Shown here piece by piece: positions 44,801-56,714 of a stretch of 64,000 bases of DNA. A program made the translations under genes and the position numbers. The DNA is from Lumbricus rubellus (Eukaryota; Annelida; Clitellata; Crassiclitellata; Lumbricidae), in NCBI GenBank assembly GCA_945859605.1, contig OX243815.1, positions 39,543,959-39,607,958 of the forward strand. The letters run 5' to 3'. The notes under the pieces were generated by a model. It was not told the DNA's origin. It saw only the letters and a program-made list of their open reading frames with translations, and did no database searches. The stretch's first letter is position 1, and each line of letters starts with the position of its first letter.

Positions 44801-47800
44801 TGAAGTCACAGGTTCAATCCTCCACTGAGATGTTTGCCATGTAGGAACCTTGAACAAGTCCTTCACTCGTAGTTTCTCCACACCACCGATTGTTACATAG
44901 TAATTTACTCTGCCGTTAAGACTGTTCTCTTTAGCCGTGGTTGGGTCGGAAGCGCTTCTGAGTAGTTTCTTGAAGAGGCGCTATACAAATGTCTGAAATG
45001 AATGAATGAATAAATGGTTACATAGTCATTAGATACTGGCATGTAATGCATGCATGAAAATCATAATGAATCCAGTGCTTCATCTGATTGCTAAAAGGTT
45101 GCACAACTCTAACCGCTGTTCATACTACAGTGACAGTGTCAGTCCCAAGCCTGAATGAAGGAGTGGGGCCACTTTAACGATCTTTTCTGTACACAGTGTC
45201 ACTACGCTGAAACTTTTAGGACAACTCTGTTTTTGTGAATCGATGAATTTCGGAAATGAATGTGGTCTTACATTTTATGTGGCTGTCTCTGTCTCAGCGT
45301 GATCTTGTAATGTTGATTGATGTTTGTCTGTGCAGGGCGTCACACGAAAGGATAACCATCAGCTGACTTTGGCTCGTTTGGACTTTGAATTGGAACAGCG
45401 TAAATGGTTTGTGATATTACGTGCTACTGAATAGCCAGGCGACATTGTATATGCACATGAAGTTTGCATGGAAATCTTTAAATATGAGAGCTCTTCAAGT
45501 TGTAAGTCAGTTATTTAATCAATTTTGACTTCATGTGTAGAAAAACAATGTATTCTTTATGCAGCAAATGGATTCGACATTTTTGTGTATCGGTTAAAAC
45601 GCTTTGTGTTAGTATGACTAAGGATACAAAACCTCTTTGCAGTTACATTTAGTGCATCAGCTTTTTATGCCATTACAAAGGATTCCTTGGAGACGTAATT
45701 AACAAACTTTGATGCTGGATTAATCAGGGATCCTGATAGTAGAACTTTATGTTCCTTTGGATTTACCTATTGATGCCACTGTACCTGACTGTCTAAATTA
45801 TCTGTTTGTATTTAATAATAATGGGGAAAACGGCAATGAACGGTCTGGAAAAGATTTGGAAGGATAAATACGTGAGCAGGGAAACAAAGAAAAGACTGGT
45901 AAAAGCACTGATCTTCCCAGTGGTCCTATATGGATGCGAGACATGGACAAAGACACGGGATATGGAAAAGAAAATCAATGCATGTGAGATGTGGATTTGG
46001 AGAAAGATGCTAAGGATTTCATGGACGGAGAAGAGAACTAACGAATCGGTGCGCGTGGAGCTCGGAATAGAGAGGGAGGAGACACTGCAGCAAACAGCAA
46101 CTTGGAGGAAACTGAGCTACTTCGGCCATGTGATGAGATCTAATGGTTTGGAAAAGGAGCTGATGACGGCATGCGGTGAGGGAAGGAGAAGATGTGGAAG
46201 GCCAAGGAAGAAATGGTTGGATGAGGTACAGGAAAAGTCTGGCATGAGACTGGAGGAGCTAAGAGAGGCGACTAGGGAGAGGATCAACTGGAGAGGATAC
46301 ATCAGGGATATCGCCAGAGCTGCAGAAGCTGACGGCACCAGGTGACCAGGTGATTTAATAGAATTATTACCGATAAAGCATAGTGTTTGTTGATTAATTG
46401 CTAAAATATGCACGCACTTGTATATTATAACTGTATTTGACATTGCTTACCTTCCAAAGTTAAGAAGCGCTCATTATGACCATGCAGCAGAACATTGATT
46501 TGCTGAGCAATAGTGAATCTGCTCAAGGTTCCTGCACAGTAACATTGGGTGAGGCTCAGACCCATACTCTTCATGTCACAGGCTGAGTGCTCTAGACAAC
46601 TAATTCCATGCATTTGTATTAATTTACGTTAACTTTGGCAATTCTTTCTGTGCAATTTAGTTTGTCTGAGAAACTGAAAGAGACTCAAAGCCAGAAGGAC
46701 TTGATTCTTGGCGAGATTCGATCGCAGAAGGAGTACTTGGACAGTCTTCAACCGAAACTCAAGAATATCATCCAAGTATGTTGCTTTAGCTATAAATCGA
46801 TGTCTTACTGTTGACCAATCAGTATTCTGTTCTACTGATTTAGCCATTGTAATTGTAATTTGTAACTAAACATTTATGTAGTACAGCTCAATATTCAACA
46901 TCACTGTCAACTTGCGTCAGTGCCTAATAGTCAGCGAATAAGAAAGTTCTAAGGCGTCTCTAGAACTGAGAAGGAGAGAGGACTAGTAACTAGAGGTGAA
47001 GTGATTGGCGAAGGCCGTTCCAAGCTGATGGGCCAACACGGGCAAAGCACCTAGAATAGATTGGAGTGTGTGGGTAACACTGGGTATTATTAATGGCAGA
47101 AACCGTTTATGGACCATATTTTGCAGATTTTTCATTTTCTCATATTTTAACAACAAACACTGTTTAAATGGAATCTTCAATATTGCTTTTTGAATATGTT
47201 CATTTGAATGGTGTTATTTGACTGGTAGCTCTGTATTTGTAACAAAGGGCATCTACAACTGTTTGACTGATCTTCGTTGATGTTTGTGTTTTTGTTTCAT
47301 CAAAGGTAACAAGACCAGTTCAAGAATACCTGGCGATGCCATTTGACGAGATGCGAGAGCAACATCTGACAGCGACCTTCCTTCCAGAACCTCTTTACGT
47401 TCTGTACATGCAAGCGAAAGCCTACAGCGAGTCGTGTGGTTGGTTGGATTTCAGTTTCTTCTCAATTCACTCTGATTGGCAATGGGCGCTTTCTAATTAT
47501 TTATATACGATGCAATACAATACTATGTTGGGAGGAAGCACATTCCAAAGAATAATAATAATGAAAATGGCAATTTATGCATGAGACCTCAACAGTCAAC
47601 AGCAATGCTGTTACAAATGTGCGTCAATGATGCACGTGATTTGTTTCTGACTGATAGCTTGGAAGAGATAGTCATCAGCTGCCTTGGCCGGTTGGGTTGC
47701 TTTCTGTTGTATATGTATCAGAACATTTATATAGCACCTGCAGATGTGTTAGGCGTAAAAAAAATTGTTGTGTTTCCGGTAACCCGACCGACCCATTTTT

Positions 47801-50800
47801 ACAGCCGCGACTCAAATATTTTTGTAAAAAATTTTTATTAAAAAAAATTATTTTTTCAAATAAAAAACATTTTTTCAAAAATTTCTTTTATTTTTTTTGC
47901 AAAAATTTTTTTTTAACATTTATATTGACATAACATAAGAGACGTCAACAAAATGAAATTAATAGGACTGTTTCTAGAGCAGTTTTAGGTGCAGACAGTC
48001 GGGAAATAGGCAGTTTATACTTGCTTAGAACACGTACTTTGTTTCAGCGTGCAAAAAAGACTAGTGGGGTATACTTTTTCGGATAGTCACTGCATAAAAA
48101 TATTTTACCAAAATAACAAATATTTTCCGACCTACCTACCCAATTTTTTTTAGCTCTGTTACCGGAAACACAACATATTTTTTTAGGCCATATACATGTG
48201 TTCTGATGCATTGTTTTCTTGTTTTCAGACAAATTTCTGTCTGTTAGCATCCAGGGAGATGTGGAGGCTCTTAGTGCAGTCGAGGATTCTCTGCTAGATC
48301 TTGGTAAGCCTACAGTTGCTCATCTCATCTTCTGTTTACAGCTTAAACAGTTCGTTCGTCATTAATTTTTCTACATGGCGAAAGTGCAGTTAAGGATATG
48401 CAGCAAATCATCAAGTGGCTTTTGAGAATATTTTTGAAATTTATTTGTTGTTGGAAATATGCATATATGGTCGAAAGGTCTGATGTATTAGTATGGTTGA
48501 AAGGTCTGATGTATTAGACATGTGTGCTCAAACAATTTGTCTAGGGTCATTGTACGAAGTGCATGTAACCTATAGTTAGATCATAGAGCAGGTGAGTGTG
48601 TGGAACACAGATATCAACATAACTCATTTCATTCATTCATTCATTCATGACTTTATTTATCGCCCCTTCAAGGTAACTACTCAGGAGCGCTACTGACTCT
48701 GTTCAGTCTGAAATTACTGACATTGATAGATTTTAGATTGGAATAAAATGTATGAGTAGAAAACCTGGGCAACCAGGGCAGACTCATAGGAAGCCCATTC
48801 CAGACCTTAGGACAACTACAGGAAAAGTTCATGTGCCACATGTGAATACATTTTTACCATTTTATGTGATTTTTTAGATGAGGATAGTGACAGTGAGGAT
48901 GAACAGGAGAAAGCCAGTGGTGTAAGTTTTTCTGCATATGTGGCTGAATATAATTTTTTGTGCATTTTCATTTGGTATGGACATTATTTCTAACCTCTAG
49001 CAGAAATTGGAATAATTCTAAGTCTAATAACTCTTATATAGCACTATTTATATATAAGTTTTTTGAATGAACGAATGAATGAATGAATGTACAACTGTGG
49101 TTGCTTCTTTTTTACAGAAGCGTCATCGTCGTAATACGGTTGACAGTCGATTGGCTCGAAAGCAGGATAAGATCACAAGAAAGCATCCACTCTCAATAAG
49201 TGTTCTTATCACCTGTAAAGGTAAGCATTCCAGCTTTTATGCTGTCTAATTCTTTTATTCCTATAATTGAAGAATCATTATCATTGTTAAACATTCCAGC
49301 TTTTTGTCTTCTATGTTGCTAGTTTCTTTGATTCCTATTATCAACTGGAATTGAGAATCATTTGCTGTTGATAGAATGACTTACTGTATTTGACACTGGT
49401 ACTTGTCAGCTCTTCTTTTAATGCTATGTCATGGCTAATTTTATTAATCATCATTGCTGTACAATTGTGCGGTTAGGCCTAAAAAAAAATGTTGTGTTTC
49501 CGGTAACAGAGCTAAAAAAAATTGGGTAGGTAGGTCGGAAAATATTTTTATTTTGTAAAATATTTTTATGCAGTGACTATCCGAAAAAGTATACCCCACT
49601 AGTCTTTTTTGCACGCTGAAACAAAGTACGTGTTCTAAGCAAGTATAAACTGCCTATTTCCCGACTGTCTGCACCTAAAACTGCTCTAGAAACAGTTTAT
49701 TAATTTCATTTTGTTGATGTCTCTTATGTTATGTCAATACAAATGTTTAAAAATATATATTTTTTCAAAAAAATTAATTTAAAAAAAAATATATTTTTTT
49801 CAAAAATTTTTGTTTTTAATAAAAAAAAATTTTTTTTAATTTTTGAGTCGCGGCCATAAAAATGGGTCGGTCGGGTTACCGGAAACACAACAATTTTTTT
49901 CCTACGCCTTACTTAAATGATGCTTTATTAACCCTTAAACACCGTCGGTGTAGTAAAAGGTAGTTGATTTTTTCTAGGGCCTGACGCCGAGAGTGCAGTA
50001 AAGTGCACTACGGCACTCCATACATAATGACGTATTTTGACCAATGAAATATATTATATTTTTATGACTTAACGTTATCTTGGCCTAGATACTATATTTA
50101 GGCATATAAATAAGAGGAGGAACCCCTTAAAATTTGCATTTTATTACGTAAATCGACGAATCAAATCGGACATTTATCTCGGATATTTACTTGGGAAAAA
50201 ATGGCGACGAAGCGATCGCGTGGACGTTCCGACGCTGATATAAGGCGTATTTTCGATGAATTAGATTCGAATTCTGGTAGTATTTTGACGAATATGAGAA
50301 TGAAAACTTGTCACACGGTTCAAGTGACGACTGTAAAGTGGTCTTGGCTGAGGAAAATTCCGACATTGACACCGAATTTACCAATATAATTCGGTACACA
50401 CACTGTGCGGGTGAAAGTGGGTCGGTTTTGTCGGATGATTATGACTTTGGGGCAATAGACCGGACTGAACAGGTATCGGAAGTTCCTGTTTCTTCCCTAA
50501 CTATACCATTTACTGGCGTCTGTGGTGGTCCAACCTATGATGCACCATTTTTGGATTTTTTTTCTATTTTCTTAGATGATCAATTTTACAATTTTAGGTC
50601 TAAATACTAAAAAATTATAACTCCATCATTTATAAAGATATATTCAAAATTGTTTTTGTATTTTGACCGGCATTAATTTCTGCACATCCTGCATGCTCAA
50701 ACTAAATATATTGTCAATCAGAATATTTTCATATTGGTGCTTGAACATGAAAAAGTGAAAAAATTGGGAGTGGTCTAATTTTGGGCAACTGAAGGTACCC

Positions 50801-53800
50801 CAAAAACTTTTGGAGATAAAACTGGACGGATATATGGAAAGAGGAGATAAAATGCTAAAGAACAGTGGTTACAATATGTCTCTATTCCAAGAAATAACTG
50901 AGATATCACAAATTCACAATTTTTCAATTTCCTCATTATTCTACTCACTTTTACGGCTTGGGTCTAAATACAAAAAAAATTATAACTCCCTCATTTATAA
51001 AGATATATTCAAAATTGTTTTTGAGTTTTGACTTGCATTCATTTCTGCACATCTTTCATGCTCAAACTAAATATGTTGTCACTGAAAATATTTTCATAGA
51101 GGTGCTTGAACATGAAAAAGTGAAATATTTTGGGGAGGGGTGTAATTTTGGGCAACTTAAGGCACCCCCAAATTTTTGGGGGATAAAACTGGACGGATAT
51201 ATGAGAAGAGGAGATAAAATGCTAAAGAACAGTGGTTACATTATGTCTGTAGTCCAAGAAATAACTGAGATAAAAAAGTTTGAAAAAAATTGTTTATATG
51301 CTGTTTTATGGTAAAATAGCTAGGCGTCAGGGCCTAGGTGACAAGACTATGTTACTCGGCTGTTAAGGGTTAACTGTCTTTGTAAATGCATAATTACAAT
51401 ATTTTATGGATTCTGTACACATGAATTATCTTATAGTTGTTTATTGCTGTTCGTGTATTATTATCAACCATGTTATTGTTAGAATGAATGAATATTTAAT
51501 GTATGTTCTTTATTTTGCTTTTTAGAACCAAAATTTTATTAGTTGAACTTATGGTGTGTCACTTTAGCAACGAGCATGTACTAAAAGTGACTGGAAAATA
51601 GTGCAGATTAACGCTTACTGTCACACTTTCTTGAATATCTGACATATGGACAAGCATGAAAAATTGCCCTTTTCTACTTAAAATTCTTATTTGGAGATAG
51701 ACATAATCTTGTGTGTGTAAATCGCCCTACTTCAACTGGAACTTACAACATATAAATGGAACTGCATTAGGCAGTTTCTGCATTAAATCTGCAGACTTCG
51801 TTACATTTTATCAAGATTACAATCTTGCATGAGTTCTTTGCTGTCAGTACCCTTTTATCACTTTTTCTGTTCGTTCTTTCAAAAGACTTCTTTTTCGAGG
51901 GATTCTTTGCACTGGGAACTCCCTGAACAGGTTGGACTGTGAGAGATGCTCTACAAGTCCATGCATAGAATAGAATAGAACTTACTTTACAGTATTGCAT
52001 TGTATTGAAGGTTTGGTGTGCATCTTATAAGATCCATCATCAGAGTGTTGTCTATGACTTTCTACAGATAAGTCCGTTCTGTCGCTGACTTTCTGGTACT
52101 TGATGACGCTGAAGATTGGGACGGTGAATGTCAAGTTGACTCCTGGGCCAGACACCCAATCAGCCACGATATCTGGCGGGTAGGTCGTCAACTTGTCTCC
52201 CGTTCTTTTCTGTCTGCTTCATTTTTTGTCGATGATTTGTGTGTCGATCCTAAAGTTATTTGTCTCTTTGTACAGTATTTCACATAAATTGTTAATCACA
52301 TAAATTTATATCTATAGTGTTCGTAAAGAGCTCTACTCAGAGTATTTCATGTTATTCTATTTTGGTCTGCTGTTTGTTGTATGTTTGTGTTTTTATGATT
52401 GACAATGCTTGTCTTTGTTGAATGAACATTCCTTTGAATATATTTGGTTTTGTTTGCAGTGACCTTCTCAATGCAGACAGCATTCTCAGTTGTCTGTATC
52501 CAGATGACTTTGGAGACCACTCGCCCAACCCTGCGACCGCCTTTACTCTTCAACGAGTTGGGTAAGTCTCGTTCCAAGTTACATGATTCATATAACGGAA
52601 AAGTTTGTATTTATTCATTCATTCATTCAAGAATTTATGTAGCGCTTCTTCAAGGGGACTATCAAGGGGGTTCAAGATTAATGCTAGCTGTGTATTTAAG
52701 TAAGTGTGCTGCACTTTGGCATGGTGAAGCGAAATGTCTGGAACCGTATTTGCATGTAATATCGAGAGACTGAATGTATAACTGTGAAATAACAGGTCCT
52801 TTTGCGTTATGAAAGTGATATAACTGTAGTTGAGTTTGTTTTGTTTGCTGTAGGATGGGTGAGTTTATGAATTACGTGTCTGTTGTGGGTCACCCGTACC
52901 TCTGGGCTCAGTGGTTGTGCGGTCTTCAGTTTCTCGTTGAGAGTCACACGCTGCAAAAGTCTCAGACACCGCTGCTCACGAGTCAGATGGAAGAGACGAT
53001 TCGACGACTTCGTCACAGAATACGGACGAGACTTGCACTTCAGAAACAACTCTCAGGGCTAGGTTTGTCAAATGGAACTGTGGATAAATCTGTGGATAGA
53101 TGGATGGGTGTGTGAATCAATGTACACTGTGTACAGGTTAAATCCTCTTCTGATGTTGTCACCTAGCATGGTCCTTAATTCGATTGCTTGGTGCCTTCAG
53201 CTGATTCCTTGTCATTGCCAATAGCCTCCTATGTAAACGTATGTGTGACAGAACTTAATAGGAGTAAATTGAGCATCTTTCAGTATGTAAGTGCTAGCCA
53301 TACTTGCCATAGTTGGGTTCGTTAAATAAGCGTACAGAATGTTCAGCTGTGCGCAGGTAAAAGATGCCACTGGAAAACTCTTGCACGCATGCATGGTAGA
53401 GTCCACTCAACGGAATCCCATACAACGATATAAGAATGCAAGAACAAAACAATGAATGTGCTCACAACTAAGTTGTCATGTATTAGATAAAACACTAGTT
53501 GATTTTATCGTTCATCTGTATATCTTTGTGCTAACGTTTTACAAGATTTTCTTTTGTCTTGCGCAGAACATGGAACGGTTCCAGTTACAAGTGGTTTCAT
53601 TGGTCAGTTTCCGGCGAAAATCGTCTCACGTCTCGTTCAGTGGAAGAGAACAACACACGAAGACTTCATCGTAAGATACTTACTTATTTACTTACATGCA
53701 GAATGTTCTTCAATTATCAAAAAGCACTGTTGTCGTTGCTTCAATCTTTTCAGGAACTTCGCTTATTTTAAATTGAATAGAAATAATAAATTAAGCCATA

Positions 53801-56641
53801 GTGAATGTGGTTAGATGACTATTGACTCCTAGCGTCATTGCCGGTATGATATGTGGCCAACATTGAATGTGTTGTGTATCTACTCTGGCAATTTCCATTT
53901 TCTTGGTCTGTTACTAGAACAAGCTAACTGCAGGTGTGATCTAACCAAGCTAACTGCAGGTGTGATCTAACCAAGCTAACTGCAGGTGTGATCTAACCAA
54001 GCTAACTGCAGGTGTGATCTAACCAAGCTAACTGCAGGTGTGATCTAACCAAGCTAACTGCAGGTGTGATCTAACCAAGCTAACTGCAGGTGTGATCTAA
54101 CCAAGCTAACTGCAGGTGTGATCTAACCAAGCTAACTGCAGGTGTGATCTAACCAAGCTAACTGCAGGTGTGATCTAACCAAGCTAACTGCAGGTGTGAT
54201 CTAACCAAGCTAACTGCAGGTGTGATCTAACCAAGCTAACTGCAGGTGTGATCTAACCAAGCTAACTGCAGGTGTGATCTAACCAAGCTAACTGCAGGTG
54301 TGATCTAACCAAGCTAACTGCAGGTGTGATCTAACCAAGCTAACTGCAGGTGTGATCTAACCAAGCTAACTGCAGGTGTGATCTAACCAAGCTAACTGCA
54401 GGTGTGATCTAACCAAGCTAACTGCAGGTGTGATCTAACCAAGCTAACTGCAGGTGTGATCTAACCAAGCTAACTGCAGGTGTGATCTAACCAAGCTAAC
54501 TGCAGGTGTGATCTAACCAAGCTAACTGCAGGTGTGATCTAACCAAGCTAACTGCAGGTGTGATCTAACCAAGCTAACTGCAGGTGTGATCTAACCAAGC
54601 TAACTGCAGGTGTGATCTAACCAAGCTAACTGCAGGTGTGATCTAACCAAGCTAACTGCAGGTGTGATCTAACCAAGCTAACTGCAGGTGTGATCTAACC
54701 AAGCTAACTGCAGGTGTGATCTAACCAAGCTAACTGCAGGTGTGATCTAACCAAGCTAACTGCAGGTGTGATCTAACCAAGCTAACTGCAGGTGTGATCT
54801 AACCAAGCTAACTGCAGGTGTGATCTAACCAAGCTAACTGCAGGTGTGATCTAACCAAGCTAACTGCAGGTGTGATCTAACCAAGCTAACTGCAGGTGTG
54901 ATCTAACCAAGCTAACTGCAGGTGTGATCTAACCAAGCTAACTGCAGGTGTGATCTAACCAAGCTAACTGCAGGTGTGATCTAACCAAGCTAACTGCAGG
55001 TGTGATCTAACCAAGCTAACTGCAGGTGTGATCTAACCAAGCATGTGATGACATACGAATTCAGCACTTAACAAGTGGAACCACCAACAGGAGCAGGTGA
55101 AGACCATGGCACCACCCCATGAATTATATGTTCAGTCAGGATATGTCCATCAGTCAGCAAGTGCATGGTTCTTAAATAGCATATAATTATATTCCACCTG
55201 TTTTTGATCTTTGTTTGTTTGTATGTGCACTTGTTATAGCGCCCCTTCAAGCTCTCTCTCTACTCAGAGGCGCTCTCGAATGCAGAGTGGACACTGCATC
55301 GGAGTTTCACGCCAAAGTGCTGAGCAATTGTGAGTGAAGGACTTGCCCGAGGTTCTTACGCGGCGAGGTGGATTCGAACCTTCCGGCTCCAAGGCAACTA
55401 CACCACCGCGCCCCACAATCTATGTAGTCAACTGTTATAGCAGCATGTCATTTCGCATTACAGCATTGTCCGTATGCACAGCGCATGACTGGTTCGTCCC
55501 TCACTTCGGTCAACCATCTCTACTTCACCGGACTGATCGAGAGAGGATCTGCGGCTCTGTCGTTCCAAGTCGCGGTCGCTCCCGATTATCCGTCGTCGTC
55601 TCCGGTGTTTGCGCTTTCACTGCATTGGAAAAATGATCGCACAGCAACCAACGACGAAGGAATTCGAGTAGGAAATGTCTTTTCCTATAAGTAGTTGTTG
55701 TTAATTATCGTTGCTTTTGTGACTAGCAGACTTTCATGTTCCTCGTCATCTTTGTTACTTGAGGGAGTTTTGTAAGAATATGATTTTCAGCTTCCTATTG
55801 CTCGTCACAGCCAATAATATTTTGACCAGGTGTGAATTGGGAGCACCTCCTGAAGGTGTGCTATGTAAATTTCTGTGATTTGCCATTCAATTCAATCAAC
55901 TGAGCTGATGATCATTTAGTTCAATCAACTGATGGTCAGTTCAATCAATTGATGTGGTCATTTCCGTGTGAAACTCTTTCCTTTAGTTGTAATTTCTTGT
56001 ATGGAAATATCTGCAAGTCAAAGTATTATCATCTTTGGAGCAGAGAATGTTCATACATTGCATGGGATGATCCGTGTGCTGCTGTAGGAGATGGAGCGAG
56101 AGGTGAACGTTTATGCTCGTGAGTTGGTGAGCGGTGGTCGGACGATGGATCAGTTGCTGACGATTCAGTTGCAGTGTCTGCTCGTCTGTCTCGACGTCTA
56201 CCTCGAAACGGAAATGGATCGGTCGGAGATCGAGGGACCGAACGAATTCGCGAAGGAGAAGATGTGTCCTCGCATGACAAGGTACGGCAGCCTGACTCTT
56301 CTTCTGCGTTGTATTGCATTTGCAGCAATTTTTATTGCCGTCTTGGATGCTTTGCACACACTGTCAACGGTTAGCATTCAGCGTTAGAGTTTGACAGAGT
56401 ACAGTTTTAACTGAACATTTTAAAGGCATAAAAGCTACTTGTCTCCTGTAATTGCGATGGAAGACTGCTGCATGTTTGTATATATATAATATTTAGTTAT
56501 GTACATTGTACAAGTATGCATGTATCCACATTCCTTATGTATGTAATGTGTGATGATACTATGGAATTTTCTTGCAGGGGTCCAAGTCGTTCGAAGCCGT
56601 ACAAATATCATTTCCAGCTGGGATTCTTCACACAGAGGTGA
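41831..56641 (+). CDS. THOC5: THO complex subunit 5
   Basis: Nuclear THO/TREX subunit coupling transcription and splicing to mRNA export. Eighteen exons join in frame: 41831-42001, 42414-42563, 42996-43109, 44023-44120, 44505-44580, 45336-45406, 46661-46775, 47306-47438, 48229-48303, 48878-48921, 49118-49220, 52068-52179, 52460-52561, 52854-53062, 53567-53670, 55464-55667, 56088-56281 and 56578-56641. They total 2139 nt, 712 residues (human protein 683). All have GT..AG borders. Diagnostic matches to vertebrate THOC5 include [64 protein letters not shown] and the C-terminal [11 protein letters not shown]...GFFTQR. The N-terminal half is coiled-coil, the region that pairs with THOC7 in the known complex. 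Exons 9-11 carry an acidic DEDSDSED stretch then a basic patch. The start was chosen from ATG at MSSKEMKE, following the vertebrate MSS start. The N-terminus is a Lys/Arg-rich likely nuclear localisation region. Confidence 0.96.
42030..42152 (-). mobile_element. tRNA-derived SINE head, minus orientation
   Basis: On the minus strand GGGGCGCGGTGGTGTAATGG begins a tRNA-like head, with B box GGTTGAAATCC. The tail is missing. It sits about 30 bases into THOC5 intron 1. Confidence 0.7.
43161..43227 (-). repeat. SINE/LINE tail fragment
   Basis: (ATTC)n followed by tatatagcgccccttcaagg and 'ctactcagaga' is the dispersed tail in reverse orientation. It lies in THOC5 intron 3. Confidence 0.65.
43243..43621. 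repeat. 82-bp inverted repeat in THOC5 intron 3
   Basis: Arm 43243-43323 and arm 43540-43621 are reverse complements with about 90% identity (for example aagcaacaattaattttcg against cgaaaattaattgttgctt). The loop is about 216 bases. It may be a foldback element; in the pre-mRNA it would form a long hairpin. Confidence 0.88.
44758..45017 (+). mobile_element. tRNA-derived SINE, plus orientation
   Basis: The head is cgggcatggtagctgattta with a B-box-like ggttcaatcc. The body contains 'aagtccttcactcgtagttt'. The tail hairpin gaagcgcttctgagtagttt...gaggcgctatacaaat is followed by (AATG)n. It lies in THOC5 intron 5. Confidence 0.75.
45806..46345 (+). pseudogene. RTE-like LINE reverse transcriptase C-terminal remnant
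   Basis: An open 179-codon frame with the C-terminal signature of RTE-type LINE polymerases: [37 protein letters not shown], then [10 protein letters not shown] and [11 protein letters not shown], then [13 protein letters not shown]. The catalytic YADD region and endonuclease are absent, so it is 5'-truncated. It lies in THOC5 intron 6 in the sense orientation, with no splice sites that would join it to THOC5. Confidence 0.85.
46500..46612 (-). mobile_element. SINE head fragment, minus orientation
   Basis: On the minus strand gttgtctagagcactcagcc ... gggtctgagcctcaccc resembles tRNA A- and B-box spacing. It is followed by 'ccttgagcagattcactatt', as in the other SINEs here. It lies in THOC5 intron 6, about 50 bases before exon 7. 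Confidence 0.5.
47750..48188. mobile_element. MITE copy A, terminal repeat ttgttgtgtttccggtaac
   Basis: About 439 bp with inverted ends of about 33 bp (taggc(g/c)taaaaaaa then ttgttgtgtttccggtaac). It lies in THOC5 intron 8 and stops only 40 bases before exon 9. A second copy in the opposite orientation is at 49474-49910. Confidence 0.88.
48627..48835 (-). repeat. SINE-like repeat with tail, reverse orientation
   Basis: (ATTC)n, then tttatcgccccttcaaggta and ctactcaggagcgct, followed by body sequence with 'aggaagcccattccagacct'. Similar 'gttccaagctgatgggc' and 'gaggaagcacattccaaag' phrases occur near 47010-47040 and 47531-47550. They suggest a second repeat family sharing the tail. Confidence 0.5.
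49474..49910. mobile_element. MITE copy B, inverted relative to copy A
   Basis: It has the same ends and interior as 47750-48188 but in reverse orientation. For example, cgaaaaagtataccccacta here matches tagtggggtatactttttcg there. It lies in THOC5 intron 11, 18 bases before the piggyBac-like element. Confidence 0.88.
49928..51373 (+). mobile_element. piggyBac-like element, internally deleted
   Basis: It is bounded by TTAA at 49928-49931 and 51370-51373, with short inverted ends TTAACCCTTAA / TTAAGGGTTAA. It holds an N-terminal transposase remnant (50201-50608) and then an AT-rich interior with a direct duplication (50597-50908 and 50961-51274). TTAA target use and CCCTTAA-type ends are characteristic of the piggyBac superfamily. 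The DDD catalytic domain is missing. Confidence 0.85.
50201..50608 (+). pseudogene. piggyBac transposase N-terminal remnant
   Basis: It begins [18 protein letters not shown], followed by an acidic region, then crosses a frameshift near 50300 into a frame with [12 protein letters not shown] ... [11 protein letters not shown]. That matches the 'FTG..GP...P.DFF.LFF' start of the transposase family domain. It stops before any catalytic Asp. It is broken by the frameshift and the 3' deletion. Confidence 0.75.
52612..52670 (-). repeat. SINE/LINE tail fragment
   Basis: (ATTC)n then aatttatgtagcgcttcttc 'aaggggacta', in THOC5 intron 13. Confidence 0.6.
53921..55042 (+). repeat. 26-bp satellite array in THOC5 intron 15
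   Basis: About 43 head-to-tail units of aactgcaggtgtgatctaac plus caagct, with essentially no variation between units. Each unit contains ctaac upstream, gcag, and gtgtga, which look like branch point, acceptor and donor motifs, plus the E-box hexamer CAGGTG. The array fills most of the intron between 53670 and 55464. The homogeneity indicates very recent expansion. Confidence 0.97.
55209..55417 (-). mobile_element. tRNA-derived SINE, minus orientation
   Basis: This is the best-preserved member of the family. The minus-strand head is GGGGCGCGGTGGTGTAGTTG, with B box GGTTCGAATCC, a body, and a tail with gagcgcctctgagtagagag and cttgaaggggcgctataaca, then (CAAA)n. It lies in THOC5 intron 15, 46 bases before exon 16. 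Confidence 0.9.
55827..55880 (+). repeat. SINE/LINE tail fragment
   Basis: It reads tgggagcacctcctgaaggt followed by gtgctatgtaaatttctgtg, a degenerate tail in THOC5 intron 16. Confidence 0.5.
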
Positions 56642-56664
56642 TGATGCATGATGACCGTGGTTCT

Positions 56665-56714
56665 TGCTGTGGTCAACTGTGGCTGTGGTCAACTGTGGCT
56701 GTGGTCAACTGTGG
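56665..56714 (+). repeat. 16-bp tandem repeat in THOC5 3' UTR
   Basis: The unit tgtggtcaactgtggc is repeated about three times, some 25 bases after the THOC5 stop codon. Confidence 0.85.

Noticed and set aside
53921..55042. Possible CRISPR-like array
   Set aside because: The 26-bp units are directly contiguous with no unique spacers, in a eukaryotic intron. It is a satellite.
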